Below, one piece after another: positions 1 through 13,400 of a DNA stretch of 64,000 nucleotides. The stretch comes from Acorus gramineus (Eukaryota; Streptophyta; Magnoliopsida; Acorales; Acoraceae): the NCBI GenBank assembly GCA_030737835.1, contig CM060848.1:5917267-5981266 (forward strand), written 5' to 3'. The notes below the pieces were generated by a model that searched no databases, had not been told where the DNA came from, and saw only the letters and a program-made list of their open reading frames with translations. Both the position numbers and the translations under genes were made by a program. Position 1 is the first letter of the stretch, and each line of letters begins with the position of its first letter.

Positions 1-670
1 GATACTGGTCAAGGGAAAAAAAATTGGACCAAGTTTCAAGAGTAAAAAAAAATTAAAAAAAAATTGAGGGGTAGAAAAAAAATGAGACGATTGGTCCGGG
101 ACATTTGGGCAATTCACCCAAAACAACAGATCTCTTTCGTTCAATGTGTCTTAAATAATCCCTAATTAAGCTTTAGTTGTCTAGGATCTACACAAATTAA
201 GCTTAGTAACTTCTCAAAACTAATTTTAGATATTTTTACACCTTAGAAAAAGAATTCTAGATTATTATTGTTATCCGAATAAGTATCGTTACACTCAATC
301 ATTTTTACATTTTCATTAAAATTCCTATATACCTCGTTAAAGCACTCACTATAATGAGTTACACTGTTAGAAATTTTTGACACATTTTATAATAATGTCA
401 TATAATTAATTGGAGTAAATATGTTTTATTTTTACAAAAGTATATACCTTTAAAATATTTTAAAAAAAATTCAAAAAAAGTTAGGGATTTCATTTGGGGC
501 TGAAAATAGGGTCGAGTCTACACATTTTCCTAACCAAATTAATGGACCAATCTCTTGGGTGGACTTTATGCAATTTCGAAGCCCAAAATAAGGCAATGGT
601 GACCAGCCCAGTCAGCCCACTCCTAACACTTAACAGCACAATTCCAAAAAATGGAAAATGTTACGTTCAG
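1..670. other. AT-rich intergenic sequence
   Basis: No coding exon, RNA gene or complete element is recognised here. The sequence is A/T-rich with short homopolymers. The only open frame (494-679) begins at a TTG and has no recognisable domain. Confidence 0.5.
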
Positions 671-671
671 T

Positions 672-935
672 CATTTTAACCAATGAAAACTTAGACCACA
701 CGTATTTTAATTTTTTTTAAATAATAAATATCATTTAATGAGGTATATAATTTAATAAAAAAAAGTGTATATCGCTCCATTTCAAGTTGAATATATGAAC
801 CTATTTTTAATAAGTGTAAGAAAAAATTTAACGATGTATATACATCATCTAACAAAGTATATACTTCACTAGATTTTTAATAAGATATATAAGACTGTAT
901 TTTAAACTATAAAAAAATGAGTGTAGTAGTGCCTG
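672..935. repeat. Dispersed repeat R1, copy 1
   Basis: This roughly 260-bp AT-rich block recurs with the same order of phrases near 17695, 33640 and 52262. Shared landmarks are a stretch reading roughly TAGTAAACATCATTTAATG, then GTATATCGCTCCATTT, then a CATTTTTACTAAGTGTAAG-like phrase. No ORF, terminal inverted repeat or target duplication was found, so the class is unknown; a scrap of a larger element is possible. Confidence 0.6.
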
Positions 936-1590
936 AAAATAATATGTATAACCCCTTGTACAGCCCTATTTACAATATTTCCATGTGGTGATACAACAAT
1001 CTCTTAGCAATCTATTGTACAAACCTTATAGGCTACATTTATGAAGCAAGTCGTGAATCTGAAATTGTTGTTTGCCAAAATCAATCAAATGACTATCTCT
1101 TTGATTAGTTTGCTAAAGCTTTACCGACGTCAATATTCAAGGAACTGGTGTATGACATCGGATGCGACGTGTTTGTAATCAATTTTTTTGCCTTATCATC
1201 ATGAGGGGAGAGTATATTTTCTGATGACATTTGTATACTGTAATATTTTTCCTTCACCTAGGTTTTTTCTTTCACCTAGGTTTTATCCCACTAGATTTTT
1301 CTTGTAAAATTATAACGATGCAGCGTTAAGCACATACACTAATCTAATATTAAAGTATATTATACTATTTTTCCTTTGCTTTGATTTTTTTCTGGTGGAT
1401 TTTTTCAAACAAGATTTTAATAAGGCAATTATCTTAGTGTGGTAGTCATCCAATGGTGAGTGTTATACATATGAGGATACCCACCACCACTCAACTCCAT
1501 AACCTCCCCCACTCTTCAACTCTATAACTTCCTCACCCTTCAACTTCACAACCCCCACTCTTAATCACCCACTATTTGTCATATTCACAA

Positions 1591-2165
1591 CGGGTCGGAT
1601 TCGGGCTGGACCATGGTAGACCTGAACTTGACTCGTGATAGAAACCGTTGAACCTAGGTCCAACCCAGGGCCTGGAAGGTCCTTGGGAATCTTGTCTCAG
1701 ACCGGGTGGACCCGGACCCAAGAATGCCTAATAAAAGAAGAACATCATCTTTGCAAAACAATTTATAAATTAAAAATCTAACATAATTTTCAGAACATAT
1801 AACATAAAAATATACTAACTTAAATACTAAAAAAATTTAAAACAAATTTAGGTCATTTAAAAGAGTGTGGCCGTGTGAGTATTGGATATTTAGATCTACT
1901 TGTAAATGAGCTAGTCATGACCTATGGGCCAAAATGTTATGGATTAGAACTTGGTAAATGGAATAAAAATTTATGGGTCAACTAATAGCTTAATAATCAT
2001 ATAGGCTTATATATAAAACAGTTGAGTCTCGAGTCCATAGAATTGAATCTGGGTGGACTTGAATTCGACCCGATTATATATTCGGATCCGCAGGGCCAGG
2101 TTCAAATCAGGTCAGATAAATTACACGTACAATCATGTCCAGGTCGAATCGGGTCCAGCTCTGGA
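1591..2165. mobile_element. Degenerate element with GGTCNGATTCG-type inverted ends
   Basis: The left end reads CGGGTCGGATTCGGGCTGGA. The reverse complement of the right end reads GGACCCGATTCGACCTGGA, matching over about 14 of 19 positions. The interior is non-coding and rich in GGTCCA/TGGACC words. This looks like an old non-autonomous DNA element; no target duplication was seen and the class is uncertain. Confidence 0.35.
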
Positions 2166-2669
2166 CTTGACCTGGTCAGAGGCCTGTAACTCTTGAAACA
2201 AAAGGGCCCAACCCATTGACACAGATCAACACCTAACTCTTGAAACAACCATCATTTTGCTTTTCTTCTTTAAGCCTATAAATAGGTCGGATTTGTAATG
2301 TGATACACATTAACAATCTCTCTTTTTCTACTTGTCTTGTCTATCATACACTCTGTGTATTTGTTTATACTTGTTTATCATACTTTATTTTATAACAGGG
2401 AATTAGTTTTTTATGCTTTTATCGTGCATTATTTCAACTGTTCAAATTTGTATGCCTAAAAATTACCCGTGCCTTCCTCTCATCTTAACCCTCCATTCTA
2501 TGCGCCCATATTAGAATGTCCTCAATTCAAACCGTTCGATCAATAGCTCCCCGTTACGCGGACAGACAAGAAAAGTGCGTGATCGGACTCTCAACATCGC
2601 CCCCAAAACGCGAGCAGATTCTCAGGTTCTCAAAAAAAGACTTTTTCGTCTCTCTCCAAGTCCAAAGAA

Positions 2670-3166
2670 ATGCATCGGTCATCGAGCGCCTCGAGAATCG
2701 CGACCGACGGTCCGCTCGAGCAGCAGCAACAACAACGGACGGCCGAGATCGACTACCACCAGGTCCTCCCGACGTTCCACCCCTCCTCGGCCGCCGCTCG
2801 CAGGGAGGCCTCCCGCGTCCGCGCCGCCGAGTCCGCCGTCCACGTCATCCCCGCCGTCCTCATCGCCTGCGCCGTCATCCTCTGGTTCTTCTCCCACCCC
2901 CGTAAGCCCCACCACCCCGCACGAATCCCGAGGCAGTCGGATCCAATCCTCTATTGGGTTTCGGGGGTTTCGTCTCTCTGATTCTCTCTGTTCTCTTGGC
3001 TTTTGCAGACGTTGATTTGGTGAGGGAGGGTGGATCCGTGATCCGCGTGGCGGGGATCAGAACCGCTGATTCGATGATCGACGGTGAAGATCGGAACTTC
3101 TCTGTAGCCGACCAGGATACCGGGATCGCTTTCGGATCGTTCGGTGGCTCGGAGAGATCCGATTGA
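2670..3166 (+). CDS. Small plant protein with one predicted membrane segment, two exons
   Basis: The coding exons are 2670-2901 and 3009-3166, joined across a 107-bp intron with GTAAGC donor and TTTTGCAG acceptor; together they encode 129 residues. The N-terminal 55 residues are polar, with a Gln run near residue 18 and an Arg/Ala-rich stretch. One hydrophobic helix follows at about residues 57-75 (HVIPAVLIACAVILWFF), then an acidic soluble tail ending GSERSD. The splice keeps frame exactly and the GC content of exon 1 rises sharply above its surroundings, as in plant genes. The ATG at 2670 is chosen because it starts the frame that splices cleanly; longer overlapping frames are out of phase with exon 2. 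The topology suggests a single-pass membrane protein. I do not recognise the family and assign no function. Confidence 0.6.
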
Positions 3167-3790
3167 GTTCCCGTTTGTGATCTCAATTTTTTGGTGGTCC
3201 TTGAATCTCTTATTATTACATGTAAGTGACAATTCTTTTTATTTTTTGGTTCACACAATTTTTTTACTTTCATGTTTGTCTTATACGGTGATAGTTTTGG
3301 ATGAATACGCAAAACTATTTTTCTTTTTTCAGATATAATTGTTATGGTGCTAAATGAAACATATTTTTTTATATAATTAAATCTATTATTCTTTTTTATT
3401 CATTGTTTGGATGCTTTTCTCGGATAATTTAGCGGATAAGATAAACACTCGCTAATGCATTCCTCATCGTAGAGTTGCGATGGCCCTGGGAGGGTGAGGG
3501 GTAGAAGCCTTTTCTACCCTAACCTCTTGGGATCGTTGTTGTGTGACGGGGTTGCTATCGGGGTCACTTGGCGTGTGTGATCTTCTTCTCCTATCTTAGT
3601 ATCTATGTATTTTTTTTTATCTTCTCATCTCATTAGTCATGTTCTCGATAAAATAGAATTTGATTACATTTCACTTAAAAAAAAGATAAACACTCGCTGC
3701 AAGCCGTCGATTTTTTAGAACGTTGATTAGTTCTAAAGTCTCGTTTGGGATAATAAAGAAGCATTGTTTTTACAGTTTTTTTTGCAGTCA
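3167..3790. other. Probable 3' UTR and intergenic sequence
   Basis: T-rich sequence follows the stop codon of the small membrane-protein gene and probably includes its 3' UTR. No further exon or element is recognised. Confidence 0.4.
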
Positions 3791-3938
3791 GATAAAAATG
3801 GTCATGAAACTCCATTTTTGTTGCCTCACTGTGGACGCGCATTTTTTGTTTGGATGGGAGTGGCGATAAAAATGGTCATGAAACTCCATTTTTGTTGCCT
3901 CACTGTGGACGCGCATTTTTTGTTTGGATGGGAGTGGC
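3791..3938. repeat. Perfect 74-bp tandem duplication
   Basis: The unit from 3791 to 3864 (starting GATAAAAATGGTCATGAAAC) is repeated at 3865-3938 without a visible mismatch. The identity implies a recent duplication. Open frames across it are by-products of the repeat. Confidence 0.9.
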
Positions 3939-4079
3939 ATTCTGCCGCCTTCGCCAACGCAGAAGTGGCGCCCACGCGGTTCAAAAGAGGCCTCAGTTAA
4001 ATCATATATATTATTTTGAAGAAAAAAATAGTGTGGTGGTGGTTAAGAGTACAACTTTGACTAGTTAAATTGAATTCAA

Positions 4080-4620
4080 AGCGCTCTAAATTGATTTTTT
4101 TCAAGTTTAGGACTATAGTTTTATGGTTTGATTTAGGTATTGATTGAAAAATTAATAAACCGATTTATATTGATTTGAATTTGGTTTTACTTTAAAAAAT
4201 CAAATTAATCGAATTAAATTTAAACGCATAATTATTCATTATCAATGTTCATTTAGGTCGTTCTTTTTATATATCATTAATATTTATAAAAAAAATGAAT
4301 ATGCTTATTTATACAATCAATCCTAGTGTTTTGATATGTATGTAAATTTGTAAACCAACTCCCCCCCCCCCCCTCAAAAAAAAAAAATCTCTAACCAATT
4401 CATCAATCTTTAATAATTCGATTCGATTTAGTTCAGGTTAACAAAAAATTCATCAATCTTTAATAATTCGATTCGATTTAGTTCAGGTTAACAAAAAAAA
4501 ATCAATACGGTTCAATATTGGATTTTCGATTTGATTTGGTTCAGTTTTCGAGTCACGTGTTAATATAGTTAGATTCAATTTGGATTTGTAAAAAATTGAA
4601 CCGGTTACTAATCTCCATTG
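4080..4620. repeat. AT-rich repetitive tract with 50-bp tandem duplication and poly-C run
   Basis: The block 4397-4446 (starting AATTCATCAATCTTTAATAA) is repeated at 4447-4496. The surrounding sequence is full of GATTTGGTTCAG/GATTCGATT words typical of degenerate MITE-like plant repeats. A run of 13 C followed by poly-A lies at 4361-4387. Nothing coding is seen. Confidence 0.6.
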
Positions 4621-4864
4621 ATATTATAAAATGGATTAAGTATTATATTTTCCTCGTATTTTTCAGTCTTTGGGTTTTCTTTTCCATCCCTTATGTTAGA
4701 GTTAGTTTCTCTTCGAGGATTTTCTCGTCTAGCCAGAGACAATTGAACGTTTCTTCAATTACATGAAAATACAAAACAAGAAGATCAAACTCGTAGTAAT
4801 CAGAATCAAAGAGAGTAGCTAGGGCTTTTCGGATTTGGATATCTTCAGTACAAATATTTTTATG

Positions 4865-5020
4865 ATGACTAGCATATTTAAATATTAACACTAATTTGAA
4901 TAATCAAATGACGTATTAAAGAAACATGAAAAATTAAAATTGAGATGTTAAAGCTTTTAAATATCATACATTAAAAAATTTAATAGTAATATAAAATATC
5001 ATGTTTGTAATTAATCATAG
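4865..5020. repeat. Dispersed repeat R2, copy 1
   Basis: This segment (TTTAAATATTAACACTAATTTG, then ATTAAAATTGAGATG and TTTAATAGTAATATAAAATATC phrases) recurs at about 19650-19800 and 19870-20005 in the same orientation. It is non-coding and of unknown class. Confidence 0.55.
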
Positions 5021-5560
5021 AAGATAAAAAATATAAACAATATATAATACATATATATATAATTTTATAGTAAATGTCAGATTTGGATATTTTTTAGGTC
5101 AAATACATGGATATCCACATTCGCATTCCAAATCTTCAAATATTTTTTATTTTTGTTATATAGATTCGAATCTTATGTAGATTTTTTTTCAAATAATTAA
5201 CAGACTTAATGTCTTGGTGGGATCAACTTATAGAAAAATAACCCATGTAAAAGCTTGAAGGTTCCTTCCTATTCCACTCCCACAAAGTGCTCTTCCAGTA
5301 GGACTAAAAAATGATGCCAAGGTAAGAGGCACATGAATTTGTTCTCTTGCAATGACATTTTAGAGACAGACAAAACATGTAGCGTTACATTTATATAAGG
5401 ACCCGTTTGCAACAAATTATTTCAGATAATCACCTCAAAACAGAGATTTTGATTTTCAGCTTTTGGTTTCAGACTTGGATTTTTACTTGTTAAACAATGA
5501 AAAAAGTAATTCTTATGAAAGTGTTGGTTGAAGATGGTTTTTCAATAGTCATTTATTTTA
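5021..5560. other. Gene-free AT-rich sequence
   Basis: No exon, RNA gene or structured repeat is recognised. Confidence 0.4.
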
Positions 5561-6160
5561 ATCGAATTAGAGTGTAAGGTACTTTAAAAATCCACCACCC
5601 AACCAATTTGTCATCCCACCACCACCCATCAATTTAAGGAAACGAATACTCCCACCAACCAATTTGTCATCCCACCACCCAAAAAAAATTTGGGGGGTAG
5701 ATGGACAAACCTAGAAGGGGGAGTGTTCCTCAAAAAAAAAAAAACAACTGGGAAGGGGCGGGGGGATTGGAAAAGGGTGGCGGTCAAAGGAGGCGACAGG
5801 ACAGAGATAGCAGCGGTGAAAGAGGTGGCATGCGGAGGTGGAGTAGAAATAAAAGAGAAAGAGAAAGAAAGGGGAAATAGAGAGGGAGAGGGAGAGGGAA
5901 GGGAGAGGAGAGAGAGGGAGTCAGAAGGGGTGCTGTGGGGTGGAGAGGGTGGGATGGGGCAGCATGGCAGCCAGAGCGAAGAGGGCACCCTCTCGTCTCT
6001 CTCTTTATTTCTCTCTCTCTCTCTTTTATCTGCTCCGCCACAGTCCGCCATTTCTCTATCCGTCACCGTCTCCGTCCCCCCACCAACCCCCCCCCCCCCT
6101 TCACTTTCCCCCCTTCTCCGAAATTCAAAAATTGTTCATATTATAAAAGTGAGTGATCCT
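5560..6160. repeat. Low-complexity purine/pyrimidine tract
   Basis: A CCACC-rich lead-in carries the phrase CAACCAATTTGTCATCCCAC twice, near 5600 and 5658. It is followed by about 200 bp of G/A-rich sequence and then a C/T-rich stretch with CTCTCT repeats and a 13-C run at 6087-6099. The adjoining GA-rich and CT-rich halves could fold on each other. Long open frames on both strands (5690-6388, 5629-6066) are artefacts of composition. Confidence 0.6.
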
Positions 6161-6199
6161 ATCATAGAGGGTAATGTTGTAATCCGCCCAATTCCAAGC

Positions 6200-6837
6200 G
6201 CAGTCCGCCTTTTTTTTTTTTTAAATCACATCACATTTCATAAGGTATGCACTTTTATAAAATGTGAAGCGTATATTTTAATAAATTTAATATCATCTAT
6301 AAAAAAAAAAAATTTGAGATATATAACTCGTTACAATGAAATGAATGGAAGGGGTATCGAGATTATGGGATTGAATTTGAGTCTATAAAAAAGTCCGAGT
6401 TTAACAACACTCAATTGATTCCCCTTTGCAGTTAAAGGATAACATTAAATACAGTCTAACATGCAGCCTCCACGTGCTTTTTTTTTTAATGAGGGGGAAG
6501 GGGGGGAGTGCACATTTCATGAAAAGAAGCGTGTCCTTTCATACAAAATGAATACACCAATGAACAGCATCCACTTCAAATATGTTCTTTTTATACAATG
6601 TGTTATTTGTCTTTTAGGAAAAAGTGGCATTATCTGGCAAAAACGTTTGTTGCACAAAAAAAGAAAAAGATTTACATTGTCCTCACATAAGAAAACTGAT
6701 TTCCAGTAGTGGAGATTGGTTGAGGAAATATGTTGACATGCAACATTTTCTTCAAGAGCATTCTAATTCCATAGTGAAACATATGCTATACATGATAGAT
6801 GACACAAAAGCCCAGGTCTCACTTTGACAAAAGCCCA
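6200..6837. other. Gene-free sequence
   Basis: AT-rich with several short homopolymers. No supported exon or element was found. Confidence 0.4.
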
Positions 6838-7069
6838 AGGGTGCGTTTGGTTGCGCGATTGCACAGCGTTTGCAATTGCAGGAAGCTGCGTTTGCAATCG
6901 TGCAACCAAACAGTTTTACATTAGCAGCTTCATGCACACAGATGTCAGATAAATAATGCCCAAAAGCTGTGATTTCAAAAGGCTGAAAAAGTGAGCTTCC
7001 TGCAAAATCAGTTTTAAAACCCAGATTCCTGCAGAATCAGTTTTGCAATCGCGCAACCACACGCACCCT
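6838..7069. mobile_element. MITE with 24-bp terminal inverted repeats
   Basis: The left end GGGTGCGTTTGGTTGCGCGA and the reverse complement of the right end GGGTGCGTGTGGTTGCGCGA agree at all but one position and continue for 24 bp. The 230-bp interior is non-coding and itself rich in GCAATTGCA/TTTGCAATCG words. No convincing target-site duplication is seen, so superfamily assignment is open. It lies just downstream of the WDR26-type gene. Confidence 0.75.
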
Positions 7070-7441
7070 GAAAATTTCATGCAACTTGTGATGCACTTGG
7101 GTTCATATCCATAAGGAAAGAAAACCTGAATCAATATGAATTCATAATTTCATGTAATTTCAGCATGCCTTTGATATCATCGAAGGCGACATAAATTTAA
7201 ATACAAAGAAGTGAAGAAGATATGAATTTTCAGGTCATTTTGATAACGGAGACCAATCGTGAAACTAAAAAAATGGTTGATGTTTTGATGGTTTATCGAG
7301 AGATAAGGCTACCGTTTCGATTTACACCTTTGTTTTTCATATGACCCCAAATGAAAAGGAGATAACAGAAAAGGAATGTACAGTGGCAATGGAAAGCAAG
7401 AAATGGAGAATTGACTGACCCGCGAATTCACCGTTGCATTC

Positions 7442-10400
7442 TTATCGGGTATTTCCATTGCAGTGGACTACACCATTGGAGCTACTGTAATTCCCTTTCA
7501 GAGTGACCCCATTTAGGCCCCATATGCGGATCGTTCGGTCATCACTCGCAGAAGCCAACATGTGAGGGTCAACTGGATTCCAACTGACACAGTTCACAGT
7601 GCCCGAGTGCCCCGACAATGTCTCGATAAGCTCCCCCGTATATCTGTGCCATAGATAGACCTGCAAAGATACATTACAGAGAACAATATCAGAAACAATG
7701 AGTGAGTCGAGCACCCAACAAAAACTGAGCGTGAATACACAATGAAAAGATACATTCGTAAAATTTCAAAAGAAAAACAACTAGCTTTCTACAATTGTTC
7801 ATAATTATGATTACAGATATATCATTCTCGCTTCTATGGAGAAGATGAAACATTCCCTTTCAAAATGCTACAGAAGCTGAGTCTCCTAATGAGGCAAAAC
7901 AAATAATATATGCATGTGATTTTACTCTAAAAGAGGTTTTATTCCCATACATGCATTGCAATGTTTACAGAGAAGCCATTATGTCACTAGGTCTCACCTT
8001 TCTCAAAAGAAAATGTCACTGAATCTCGAAACGATTCTTGCATATATACAAACATGAGAATTTATAATATTTTGTAGCCCCAACGTCTAGATGCTCCAAT
8101 CCATAATGCATATATATATATATATATAGCACGTTTTGGTAGGGCTGGTAAACGAACCAAACCGCTCGGGCTTGGCTCGGGCTCAGGCTCGGCTCGGTTT
8201 GAGCTCGTTCAGGCTCGTTTAATTAGACAAATGAGCGAGTTTAAGCAATTTTTAAAGCTCGGTTAGGCTCGAGACCTGTTTCGAGCTTTGTTTTGTGTTC
8301 AAACTCAACTCGTTTGTGTTATAAAAAACTTAGTTAAAGCTTAACTCAACTCATTTGTAAAATCGGAACATTAAATCAATACAAAGTTATGCTCGTTTAG
8401 GCTCATGAACTTGGCTTATTTAGACTAAAATTTTATTTTTAACCCCTAAAAACCTTACAATGAAGAGGAACGTTATGCTCGTTGAGACTCGTGAGCTCGG
8501 CTCGATTCGACTCGTTTATAAACGAGCCGAGCTTGAACATGTCAAAGCTCGGCTCGTTCGGCTCGTTTACCACCCCTACTTTTGGGGGGACTTTTGCTTC
8601 TTCACCCTATATCCATCGTTGTTTCATGATCTCCACAGATGAATTATCGAACTGGAAAAAAAAAGAAGCAAAGACTAAGAAAAGTAAATATCCATACCAG
8701 CGAATCCTCACTTCCACTGGCGATGAAAGATTGTTCATAACCACCAAAGCCAGACCGTATAACGAAACGGCTGCGCTTGTGGCCCTTGTATATGCATATG
8801 AGTTTCGGATCACCAACTACACACCACAAATGAATTTCTTGATTTATAAGATTCACGAGCAAGAACTTCTCGTCCTTGGACAAAGCAAAGGAAGTTATAG
8901 TAGTATCTTCTTCAACTAGCTTCTCAATACTCGCTTCCCTATCAAGAAGCAGTATTGCACTTTCTCTACATATGCTCATGATCCATTTCCCATTTTTGGT
9001 GACCACCATGTCCGATATTGGAAGTGTCCGCTGCCCTTTCCAACATTTGTGTTCTTTCCCCCCCAAATCCCACATGCAGATGCTCTTGTCCGTGAGCCCA
9101 GAGAAAATATATTTCCCATCGGGAGACCAACCACAAGAAATCAGGCCAATACTGGCTTTAGCGTAGATTTGAAGGCATGCACCGGTGCTCACATCCCACC
9201 TTCGGACAACCCCTTCCATCCCACATGTGAGTAGCTGACCGTCATCTGGGCTCCAAGCAACAGTAACAATGGACTGTTCATGACCAATTAGTTTATGTTT
9301 CAATGATACTTCTTCGCTCTCTGGAACCTGCAAATAACATGAATAATTATTTTCCCACACAATAGAATATAAAAGCACAACAAGAAAAAACATGCTGCTG
9401 CATCTCTTCTAAAATTGAAAAGAAACAAAAATAGGCTTAGAAGACGTAACATTATCTAAATTATAAACTGTTCAGAAAAAAAAAAAGAATAAAAATGGAT
9501 TCATCCATTTTATTTAAATAGTATGGGCGGAATACCATGCATTCAGTAAGGTCCGTGGACAATATAGAGAAGTAACAATTTCTGGAGTCGTGAATTGAAT
9601 TACATGATTTGTTACTTAAGGGCTGGACTAATTAGTTACATAATTTTTTCTTACAATTGCTCGCATGACCACAGTCTAAAAAATAAGGAGATTCACAATT
9701 TGTTTTAGAAAAAAAGATCATCCGAGTTGCCATTCCCTTAATCAGAAATATAACAGTCATGTAAAACAAAGTTCTCTTTGAGTCTGATTTCAGTATCAGT
9801 AACAGTTTTCTTTAAAATTCATATAGTATAGATGATAAACTGAAAATTAATATAACTGAAATATCCACAACTAATTTATGCATCCATTGGGAATCAAAAC
9901 GCACAGTTTACATTATGTTATCTATCTCCATCCAGATTCAATATCCGCATTTTCCATAGTTTGTTTTCCAGGATAACTTGATCATACATGGAAGATATGC
10001 AAAACCATCAAAACTAGAAAAATTTATAATGCAAAACCAGGATAAATTCAGCAGCTGAGGAGCTCAAACTTTAAAGTCCCCCCTTCACAATGGTATATTG
10101 ACATGATATAACGCTAAAATGGTATTATAATACGATTGGCAACAAAGATGTTAGGAATATATCTTTTATTAATAACATTTTTTATCCACAAACAGTGGTT
10201 TAAATTAATCCACATCAGAGATGGATAAGAATTTGACTATTTGTACCACTTTTCACCCAGTTATTTCATCCGTTGGAATGGATAAAAGCAAATACCATGA
10301 CATAAAGTGTTAATAAAAAAGATAGGCGCATCTGTCATCCCTCTCCTCTCTTTTTTATTACACATCTACTTAGCAGTAAAACTAATATTTTAAAAATGAA

Positions 10401-13400
10401 GAATAAATTGTACAAAAGGCAAAACAAATATAAAAGTGGTTTATATAACAAGACCAACTAATTAAGTTTCTATATATAAAAGTGGTCTATATAAGAAGAC
10501 TAACTTATAATGTTTCCAAAGATAAAAGTGGATTAAATTCATAGATTTTACAATACCCTATACCAAAAAATATTAACCCACTGCCAACAAAGGTAACATT
10601 ACAATGAAAAAAGAATAAACTACAAGGCCACAGAATCCAGAGATATATGTTATTTTATTTGAATAGAAAAAAAGAAATTCAGAGCATCAATAGAAGAGTA
10701 ATCTTGCTGATACTCAATAATATTTCTTTTGAATGTTTGTTATTCTATACTCGAGAAATACAAAGAAGCACACATATTAGATATTTCTCTATGGAAATGA
10801 AATTCAATTGTCTGTCAGACATAAAAATAGTCTAACATGATCGGGGTTGTCAGTTTGATTTTCTTTTCTTGTGGAAACCTAGAGTCTTCATTTGAAACTG
10901 TGCACAAATCTGTGTTGCAGAATAAATGAGATGCATGGAAGAGTAATTAAATATAGTGTTTAATTGGTTAGTGCATAGGTGCAGACATAATAGATGTAAA
11001 TGACTCATAAAACATGGGAGCAAGACTCAGAATCCTATGCACTAGGGGAGAAAACTAATGTCCTTTGTGCACGTTCCATAAACCTCAGGCCATCTATCAG
11101 TTTAGCCTGAATATCTAATTAACATATGTTTTAAAATCTATAGTCAAACATGTGTCCGCTCTTAGCGCATCTCTGGTTTCAATATATACAAGTGATATAT
11201 CAGAGTCGAAAACACCAAAACAAACCTCAAGCGGGAGGAGTTGGGTAAACTTTCCAAACTTGCTTTGGGACTTGGAATTTCTATTAAGCAGGAAGCAATC
11301 AAGTTGATTGGAAAGAGATATTGTAAAAAGTATTTCTAGAACAACAATGTAGAATAAACAACCAAGATACCCTTAAATTGCTATATAAATGAGCAAGGAG
11401 GAGGAATGTCAAAGAAAGGTTTTTTATGGGAATTTTGTGGTTTCATAATGGGAAAAAATGGCTTCAATGGTCTTTTATGGGAATTTTGTGGCTTTCACAA
11501 TGGGCAAAAAATGGCTTCCTCGAGAAGCACTGTTGGAAGTTTTGACAGGAAACCAACTCATTCAATTTCTAGAAGAAAAACAGCTTCTTGCTCTAAAAGC
11601 AGTTTCCTTGTGAATAAAAGCTGCGCCAAAATGACCTAATGCATTGTGTTTAAGGTATGAAACCACAACCAAGGAAAGTTAGTACGCTGCAAGTTTAGTA
11701 AAGGTACAAAAGATCAGTTCATGTCATGCTACATAACAAAGTTTACCTCCCATATAATTGCAGTCTTATCATTTGATGCTGAAGCTAAATATTTTCCATT
11801 ACTGGAGAATTGCAAGAACCAGACTTCATCACTGTGGTCCTGTAGTATCTGTTGAATTAAGCAAAAAAGGATCAGAGAACCGATACACTCTATTCACCTT
11901 GTGCAGTTGAAGCACTAGTATAATACAATCATTATTTTCAAAAACATAGACGAAATGTCATAAAAATCTGAAAATTTGTTATGTAAAAAAATAAATGATA
12001 AATCAATTGGTTGATAGCCCAGCACAAAAAAAAGAGAAAGAAGAAGCAGTTTTAATGAGAAGCGTAAACAGATAAGTAGTAGAACAGCCACTAAAAATCA
12101 TCTAAAATAATGAGATTAATAATTTAAGAAATTATTGGAATTTGATACTTTTATCCAAAAGTTTTGTATTGAGTGCTTCCAGTATGAGAAAACAAATATT
12201 GAATAATACTTATGATGCCCACATAAAGATGTATGCCAACAGACATGAAATAAGATGAGTTATACAAAACAGTTATGGATTAGTGTGTGTGTGTGCGTTT
12301 TTTTTTTTTTTTTTTTGAGAGAGTACAGTTATGGATTAGTTGAATTACTTCTACAACACTTCAGTGCTATCTTTAACATAGTAGAAGCACAACAGAATGT
12401 ATCATGCATAACTGGGTATATATCATATACCAAACATATAATTTATATTTGAGAATGGGCAATCAACTATGAGGCTTCTCCACAAAGCTATGTCTACTCT
12501 CACACTGGATCACTGAATGAGAGAATACTTTAGTATAATGTCAATGATAAAAGATTGAATGCATCAAAAACAATGAGGATAAGCATTATCAAATTACCTT
12601 AGCATACAACTATGCCCTAAAGTTCAATGTTCTGAAAAGCACTAGGCTCTAGTTGGACATAGCTACCTAGGGTATAGCACTAAGGCACTAGTTGGACGAT
12701 CAGTGGTTACCTAGAGAATAATTTGCTAGGCAGGGATTAAGTGGGATTAATGGACAACTTTTTAACAATAAAAATATTATATGATATATATTTAAGATCA
12801 AAATAGAAATAGATAAAATAAATGCAATAAATAGGGGAAAAAACAAGGAAAAAAATTGAATTTAATTGAATTAAAATAACCTTAATCCACGTTTAACCAC
12901 TAGCTAGTTATATAATCATCATTTAATCCCTGTTAAATCCATGGCCACTTAGCCCCGTGGATAAGGTGGACCAGGCCCAATTTCACCTAAGTGCTAGCTT
13001 AATCCTGCTTTTTAGAACACCGCCAAAGTTATCCACATGTAGTATATAACCGCATATCTTAGGTGCAAGGCAATGATAGCTCAGAGCCTAACCTCATTGA
13101 ACTCCTTGATTGACCACTAACTAGCCGCTTAATCATCATTTAATCCATGCTTAATCTCATGTCACTTAACACCCCAAATAAGGTGGGTCAAGCCTGATTC
13201 CGCCTAGATAGGAGTGCAACTTGGGACGGGTTGACCCAAATCAACTTGACTTTTGGGTAAGTTTCGGTTGAGATTTTAGCGTTCAGGTTCAACCCAAACC
13301 CGAACCCGAAACTGAGCAACCTAAAACTAAATCTGGTTGGGTTTGGATTGAGGGGTCAAGAAACCCGACCCTCAACCAGAACCCGATGTGACAAATAGTA

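Noticed and set aside
2679-2915. Antisense acidic Gly-rich frame over the small membrane-protein gene
   Set aside because: Mirror of the GC-rich sense exon; the sense frame splices cleanly into exon 2.
5690-6388. 232-codon open frame and overlapping frames on both strands
   Set aside because: Composition-driven: long GA and CT runs keep all frames open; no domain and no consistent splice sites.
8460-8919. Plus-strand frames across 8.46-9.2 kb
   Set aside because: Antisense to WDR26 exon 3 or within the hAT-like element.
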